From CAYULW01 sp964445815 (GTDB lineage Bacteria > Bacteroidota > Bacteroidia > Flavobacteriales_E > Vicingaceae), in contig CAYULW010000002.1 of assembly GCA_964445815.1 (NCBI GenBank), forward strand, positions 186,001 through 250,000: a DNA stretch of 64,000 bases. Reading direction: 5' to 3'. The position numbers and the translations under genes are program-made. Positions 59,756 to 64,000 of this stretch are shown here, piece by piece (position 1 is the stretch's first letter; the number at the start of each line of letters is the position of its first letter). The notes beneath the pieces are model-generated. The model was not told where the DNA came from, did no database searches, and saw nothing but the letters and a program-made list of their open reading frames with translations.

Positions 59756-60196
59756 GATAATTGAATTTATTAAGCGCTAAAATTAACCGAAATAATCCAT
59801 CAGAATGGTTTAAAGAGATGTCTAAAGTATTTCTTTCTCAATGATACAAGTAACATCACTTTCATGGAAAGTAAAGCATGAAATACTCCAATTAGGTTGA
59901 GTCGTCTAATTCTCTTTCTAATTTCTACAAATTTAGCTTATATAAACTCACTCAACTGTTTTTCCAATACAGTCTTAATTAATATAATAATCTCTTTTCT
60001 TTCCATTTTAAAGTAACAAGTAGAAAAATTAGCCCCTTTTTGCATTTTCATTTTAATACCTGATTTGATTTTTTTGTGCTACACTCAGAAAGAAATAGTT
60101 TATATTATAATGTGAATTTTCTTTATTGATTTAGGTAATCAGGATGCAACCAAACACACATTGAGCTTTGATAATAGCTACTTTCACTACAAGAAT
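59756..60196. other. Gene-free stretch
   Basis: About 440 nt, AT-rich, with no convincing ORF, hairpin or repeat. It may hold promoters for the minus-strand lipoprotein gene, but I see no clear TAnnTTTG pair. Confidence 0.4.
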
Positions 60197-61120
60197 CTAT
60201 ACTTCAGAGTGAATTGCAGTTATGTTATTAGACAATTTGTCTATATCTAAGAGGATAGCCTGTAGCCATTTTTTGTTGTAAAATGGAAAAATGCGTTTGA
60301 GAGATTTTTGATCTTTTAAATAAGCATTCAATCGCTCTTTTAATATCCAATATTCACTAGTAAATTTCTCATATTGAACTTCTTGAAATTCTTTGTCAAG
60401 TAATGTGTAGATGCGATCTACGTTACCCCTTATTTCAATTTTTAGATTTTTTTTGACCTTGACTGATTTTGCAGAAGTCATGAAATCCATGATTTTAAAT
60501 ATTTCTGCGGTTAAATCTTTACGTAGCAATACAATGATTCTATTTTTTTCCAGATTTAAGGTCTGGTTAATTTTATTACTTTCTAAGATCTCAATATCAT
60601 CACTCAGTTGATCAATTTTCTTATTATATGCTGACACTTCAGCTTCAAAGGCTAGTACTTTTTGATTCAATTCTTCAGAATTAGATTGGATGTTCTCATT
60701 TCTTTTCTCTAACATTTTGTTTACCTCGGAAATTCTTCGGTATTCGGCAGACGCTTGCTTGATTTGGAAGTCTAAACTAGCTTTCTCATTTTGAGCTATC
60801 AAATCTTTATTGCGTTGTTCCAATTCTTTAATTTCTGCCTTTTTCTCATTTAACATCTTTTTTTCTTGCATGACTCTCATTTCATAAGCTTCCTTTTCTT
60901 TGCTTATCAATTTTTTATAATCATCTTCTTGCTTTTTGATTTGTTCATTCACATGTTTGGTGTATTGGAGTCCTCCAAATATAATTGAGGCAAGAAATGA
61001 AATAAGAGCAATGAAGTTAGGCTTTAAATAACCCGGAGTCCTTTTTTCTTTTATTTCTTCAATGAGTTTAATTTTTTGAAGTTCTTCTACTTCTTTTTGA
61101 ATGAGTTCTGAATTTTTCAT
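60197..61120 (-). CDS. Membrane-anchored coiled-coil protein
   Basis: 307 residues. One membrane helix near residues 33-50 (NFIALISFLASIIFGGLQYT), then about 140 residues of K/E-rich coiled coil, then a helical end (RIFPFYNKKWLQAILLDIDKL). The bulk probably faces one side of the inner membrane. No domain is recognised. It stands alone, with 140-430 nt gaps on both sides. Confidence 0.65.
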   Translation of the reverse strand: MKNSELIQKEVEELQKIKLIEEIKEKRTPGYLKPNFIALISFLASIIFGGLQYTKHVNEQIKKQEDDYKKLISKEKEAYEMRVMQEKKMLNEKKAEIKELEQRNKDLIAQNEKASLDFQIKQASAEYRRISEVNKMLEKRNENIQSNSEELNQKVLAFEAEVSAYNKKIDQLSDDIEILESNKINQTLNLEKNRIIVLLRKDLTAEIFKIMDFMTSAKSVKVKKNLKIEIRGNVDRIYTLLDKEFQEVQYEKFTSEYWILKERLNAYLKDQKSLKRIFPFYNKKWLQAILLDIDKLSNNITAIHSEV

Positions 61121-61259
61121 AATGGTTGATATAAGAAGCGAAATGGGGATGTACCCATTACGTTCGGCTGTTTATTTATGGCTTGAACTATTAAAAATAG
61201 AAAAAATCTCAAACTACCCCAAAGAAAGCGAAAGCCCATCACTCATCAACTTCTATTGC

Positions 61260-61940
61260 TTAATCACTACTTATGGAAACATTTTGTAGAACTAATTGCA
61301 ATTGCTCTACAATGATTAGAGCGGCCATTCGACTGCCTTTATATGAAGGGTGAAATCCATCACTGTCATAATAGTCTTTCTTGACTGAAGAGTCAGTATA
61401 GATTCTCCATGCTTCTCCCACGGGAAATAAGATCGCATCAGTCATAATTGCTGCATCTTTGTAGTTTCTTATCACTCCATCAAAGGTGTGATAGTAGTTG
61501 AGAGAAGGCCAAACCATGAAAAAACCAAGTTGACAGTCGTATCTTAGACATAAGGCCTTAAATTTTTTACCGTAGTCTATAAGCATTGTTCTTCCTGCAC
61601 TTTGAGAAGAAGGCCCTTGTTGTAAAACAACAAAGTCATAGTGCTTTCGGGCTATCATCTGTTGTACTTTTCCATCATTCCAATGGTCTTCCAGACCATA
61701 ATCCGAAAAAGCCATCATGTGAGTTTTAATGCGTAAACCTTTGGTTTTAGCATGTTGCTCCACGAGTTTAGGTAAGTTGTTCGTATAGGTTAGACTGTTT
61801 CCTATGAATAAGATTTTGAGCTTTTGCTGTTTTTGATTTTGAGCAAAAAGACTGAAAGCTGTCAAAACCAAGATTAGAAGTAAGTAAAGATGATATTTCA
61901 TAGCTGATGCCCTCGAAACATGGGACTGCTTTGGATTCAT
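61260..61940 (-). CDS. SGNH/GDSL-like hydrolase (secreted)
   Basis: 226 residues from ATG 61940, which overlaps the stop of the upstream SRPBCC gene (ATGA); an ATG at 61901 gives a cleaner signal peptide (MKYHLYLLLILVLTAFSLFA). SGNH motifs: LFIGNSLTYTNN (Ser), FVVLQQGPSSQ (block III-like) and DSDGFHPSYKGS (Asp and His). The family hydrolyses esters or sugars' acyl groups. The substrate is unknown. It is coupled to the SRPBCC gene, so the two may be one transcript. Confidence 0.82.
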   Translation of the reverse strand: MNPKQSHVSRASAMKYHLYLLLILVLTAFSLFAQNQKQQKLKILFIGNSLTYTNNLPKLVEQHAKTKGLRIKTHMMAFSDYGLEDHWNDGKVQQMIARKHYDFVVLQQGPSSQSAGRTMLIDYGKKFKALCLRYDCQLGFFMVWPSLNYYHTFDGVIRNYKDAAIMTDAILFPVGEAWRIYTDSSVKKDYYDSDGFHPSYKGSRMAALIIVEQLQLVLQNVSISSD

Positions 61941-62329
61941 TTCCTCATGCTCGAAAAATAAGCTTTCATCGGTTGAAAATAGTGTTCTTCCCAGCCCTTT
62001 TTATACTGTTCTCCATTCGCAGGTAAATGAGAGTGAATCAGGGTCAGTTCCGTTTGATCATCAATTGCTTGGAGCAGGATTTCTATTTGAGAATCTTCAT
62101 CAGTATCTTCAAACTCAGTGGTTCTCCATGATTGTAATATGCGCTTGTTAGTTTCTAGCTCTATGTTGCGGCCTTTAATGTATCCATCCCATGCACTAAA
62201 TTGTTCCCCTACTTGATTTGAAACAAAGGCCTCTCCGCCGGTCATATTGGTATGCTCCTCACTATTGAGCCAAGCAGAATAAATGGTTTCGGGTTTTGTG
62301 TTGATTCTTGTTGTTAAGGAAAACTCCAT
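61937..62329 (-). CDS. SRPBCC (AHSA1-like) domain protein
   Basis: 130 residues. MEFSLTTRINTKPETIYSAWLNSEEHTNMTGG, then RILQSWRTTEFEDTDEDSQIEILLQAIDDQTELTLIHSHLP and GWEEHYFQPMKAYF form the usual START/AHSA1 pattern (start of strand 1, TG-G loop, W-R-x-x-x, final G-W-x-x-H/Y-F). A hydrophobic-ligand binding fold; the ligand is unknown. Its last 4 nt overlap the SGNH gene. Confidence 0.85.
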   Translation of the reverse strand: MEFSLTTRINTKPETIYSAWLNSEEHTNMTGGEAFVSNQVGEQFSAWDGYIKGRNIELETNKRILQSWRTTEFEDTDEDSQIEILLQAIDDQTELTLIHSHLPANGEQYKKGWEEHYFQPMKAYFSSMRK

Positions 62330-62394
62330 TACTATGAGCTATATAGATTGTGTTTAGAACTTTTATTCTTTCTTGAATCTAAACTAATAAAATT

Positions 62395-63954
62395 CTATTT
62401 AAATCCTTGTTTGGCTATCACCTCCAAAGCTTTTTGCATTTGAGGGTCGATTTGTTTTTTGTAGTCTTCCCAATTGCTTATCACTTCGTAATCTACTTTT
62501 ACACCGTCAAAGTCATTCTTGTTCTTCACATTCAGATAATACTTCGCAGTACTGCTATGTATAGAAATACGAGTGTAAGGCAATTGCCAAGCCATTACCA
62601 TACCACCCTGATAGATATGAGAACAGGCATTTTCTTCTCCAATAAAAATAGCATTAGTGTGCGCTTGCATCAGTGCAGAAAAGACACCTGCACAAGAGCG
62701 GCTCATGTCATCGATCAAGATGTAAACTTGACCAGTAAAGCCATTGGTTTTTGCAGGTTCAACTTGTAAAGAAGGGTAATTGATCCAAGTGAATGTATTA
62801 GTGTTCTTTTGCTCAAATTGCATGCTGTCTTTAATGCCTTGCTCCATGACAATAAGTGGTCGGAAGGAAAAAGAATCAATGCGTTTAAATTCTACTTCCT
62901 TGATGTATGGCATGGAATGATCAATAAAATAAGAAAAGAGGGTTTTACCATTGGCGGTCCACCCGCCTTTATTGCCTCTCAGGTCAACAATCAAATGCTC
63001 TAGGTTTTGTTTTTTTATTTCATTAAAAACAGAATCGGTGAAGGCATTAAAGTCCTGCCCATAATGTGTTATGTATTCATTCTTGAACCATTTGATGGTA
63101 TAAATGCCCGTACGATGTACACTGTCTATTGTAAAGCGCAGTGGACGACCCAATTGCTGTTCTTTTCTAATGCTATCTGGAATTTGAGCATTGAGTTCTG
63201 TCTTAGACATGGCGGCCAATGTCAAAGCAAATTGCTCTCCTTTACTGTTTTCGACCTTTAAATGAAAGCTGTCCGGCTGAGCAATGAAATTAGAATACGC
63301 GTTTTCAAAATAGCGTTCTATCTCCGAAGTTCTATCTGGTGCGCCGGCACCATCCTGATACATGTATTGGCGTAGAAGATCATTGATCTGCTTTGGTGAT
63401 TGACCATTGATTTCCAGAATGCGGTCTCCGGCTTGCAGACGATGATCCGAGCTGTATTTTACTCTGTACTTGTTTTGCCTGACAAAGAGCTTCAGTGGAA
63501 AAAAGCGGACGTTACTGTCTCTGTATATCAGGTAGGAGGGAGCATGAGTCCATCCACTATGCCCACAAGCCATGAAGTTGAGCGTACGGGAGATCAGTCG
63601 TATAAAATCTAAATAATAGATAGAGTCACTGAGAACCTCTTCATGAGCATCAAACAGACTGTCCATTTGGGTTTTAGTATGGTAGTTGTAAAGGTTGGGG
63701 TTCACTTCTTCAAGTGCATGCCTTAAAATGCGATAATCGGTTTGAGTCCTTAAAGGATCAAGAGGCTGCTTAAAGTGAGTTTGAATACTTGCTGTATTCT
63801 TCTGATTATAATCAGCAATGGCTTGCTGTATCTCTGGAGGCATGCTATTTTCTTGATCTTTTGGTGCTTGAACACAGGAATAACACAGAAGGCAAACGAT
63901 ATGAATAAATCGGATATGTTTGTTCAAAATGAACTTCCAAGGATGATTCATCAT
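62395..63954 (-). CDS. S41 family peptidase (tail-specific protease type), lipoprotein
   Basis: 519 residues. N-terminal signal ending LLCYSC suggests a lipid anchor. A PDZ-like segment (RLQAGDRILEINGQSPKQIN) precedes the S41 domain, with LEHLIVDLRGNKGG and the catalytic loop VYILIDDMSRSCAGVFSALM, IFIGEENA. The usual S-A of the S41 nucleophile region appears here as S-C, so the catalytic residue should be checked by alignment. S41 enzymes process exported proteins. It starts close to the right edge of the window. Confidence 0.8.
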   Translation of the reverse strand: MMNHPWKFILNKHIRFIHIVCLLCYSCVQAPKDQENSMPPEIQQAIADYNQKNTASIQTHFKQPLDPLRTQTDYRILRHALEEVNPNLYNYHTKTQMDSLFDAHEEVLSDSIYYLDFIRLISRTLNFMACGHSGWTHAPSYLIYRDSNVRFFPLKLFVRQNKYRVKYSSDHRLQAGDRILEINGQSPKQINDLLRQYMYQDGAGAPDRTSEIERYFENAYSNFIAQPDSFHLKVENSKGEQFALTLAAMSKTELNAQIPDSIRKEQQLGRPLRFTIDSVHRTGIYTIKWFKNEYITHYGQDFNAFTDSVFNEIKKQNLEHLIVDLRGNKGGWTANGKTLFSYFIDHSMPYIKEVEFKRIDSFSFRPLIVMEQGIKDSMQFEQKNTNTFTWINYPSLQVEPAKTNGFTGQVYILIDDMSRSCAGVFSALMQAHTNAIFIGEENACSHIYQGGMVMAWQLPYTRISIHSSTAKYYLNVKNKNDFDGVKVDYEVISNWEDYKKQIDPQMQKALEVIAKQGFK

Positions 63955-64000
63955 GACTATTTTGCTAATGGCAATTCATCTAATGCATAGTACACAGGCA

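Overview
The window looks like a low-GC chromosome segment from a Bacteroidota bacterium. The evidence is a gliding-motility-type (type IX secretion) C-terminal domain at the left edge, two secreted proteases with type A T9SS sorting tails, a TonB receptor with a carboxypeptidase-like N-domain, lipoproteins ending their signal in a bare Ser-Cys, and promoters of the Bacteroidota kind (TTG - about 18-21 nt - TAnnTTTG). I cannot name the genus.

Layout. 1-623: 3' end of a large surface protein and its terminator. About 957-17227: an accessory, almost entirely plus-strand block that I read as an integrative mobile element. It carries excisionase-like HTH genes, a ribbon-helix-helix-like gene behind two inverted repeats, a glycosyltransferase-like gene, a set of covarying hairpins, a split DarB-like DNA methylase / SNF2-type helicase pair (3441-10898), several unrecognised lysine/glutamate-rich proteins, a small protein resembling the DnaA DNA-binding domain, a HerA/Zot-like P-loop ATPase, and a tyrosine recombinase with an adjoining HTH gene. 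I see no relaxase, type IV secretion gene, capsid or terminase, so its transfer class is unclear. 17334-19606: an ATPase + HNH nuclease pair resembling the Septu (PtuAB) anti-phage system, between the integrase and a tRNA-Met gene. The tRNA is followed by two degenerate partial tRNA-Met copies.

19998-30595: core genes. The translation operon thrS-infC-rpmI-rplT has an apparent ATA start for infC. After it come secreted/lipoprotein genes, two M1 metallopeptidases and an endonuclease/exonuclease/phosphatase family protein.

30579-43213: a zinc-homeostasis island. A Fur-family regulator (probably Zur) is divergent from a long operon with an ABC exporter-like ATPase, two DUF3526 permeases, a COG0523 GTPase, a MerC-like protein, a DUF1826 protein, a 64-residue protein and, after a gap, a CDF transporter. 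A second COG0523 GTPase, a His-rich TonB receptor and acidic lipoproteins follow. Five palindromic sites built on TGCAACT-N-AGTTGCA lie on the promoters of these units.

43220-64000: mostly secretion, envelope and housekeeping genes. These are tandem lysyl-endopeptidase-like T9SS proteases, an alpha/beta hydrolase, tsaD, a TamB-like protein, a TIGR04283-like glycosyltransferase, an M28 peptidase, a free-standing PspC domain, DUF3052, a PAP2 phosphatase, a haem-motif lipoprotein, a coiled-coil membrane protein, an SGNH hydrolase, an SRPBCC protein and an S41 peptidase.

All functional names come from reading motifs by eye. No database search was run.
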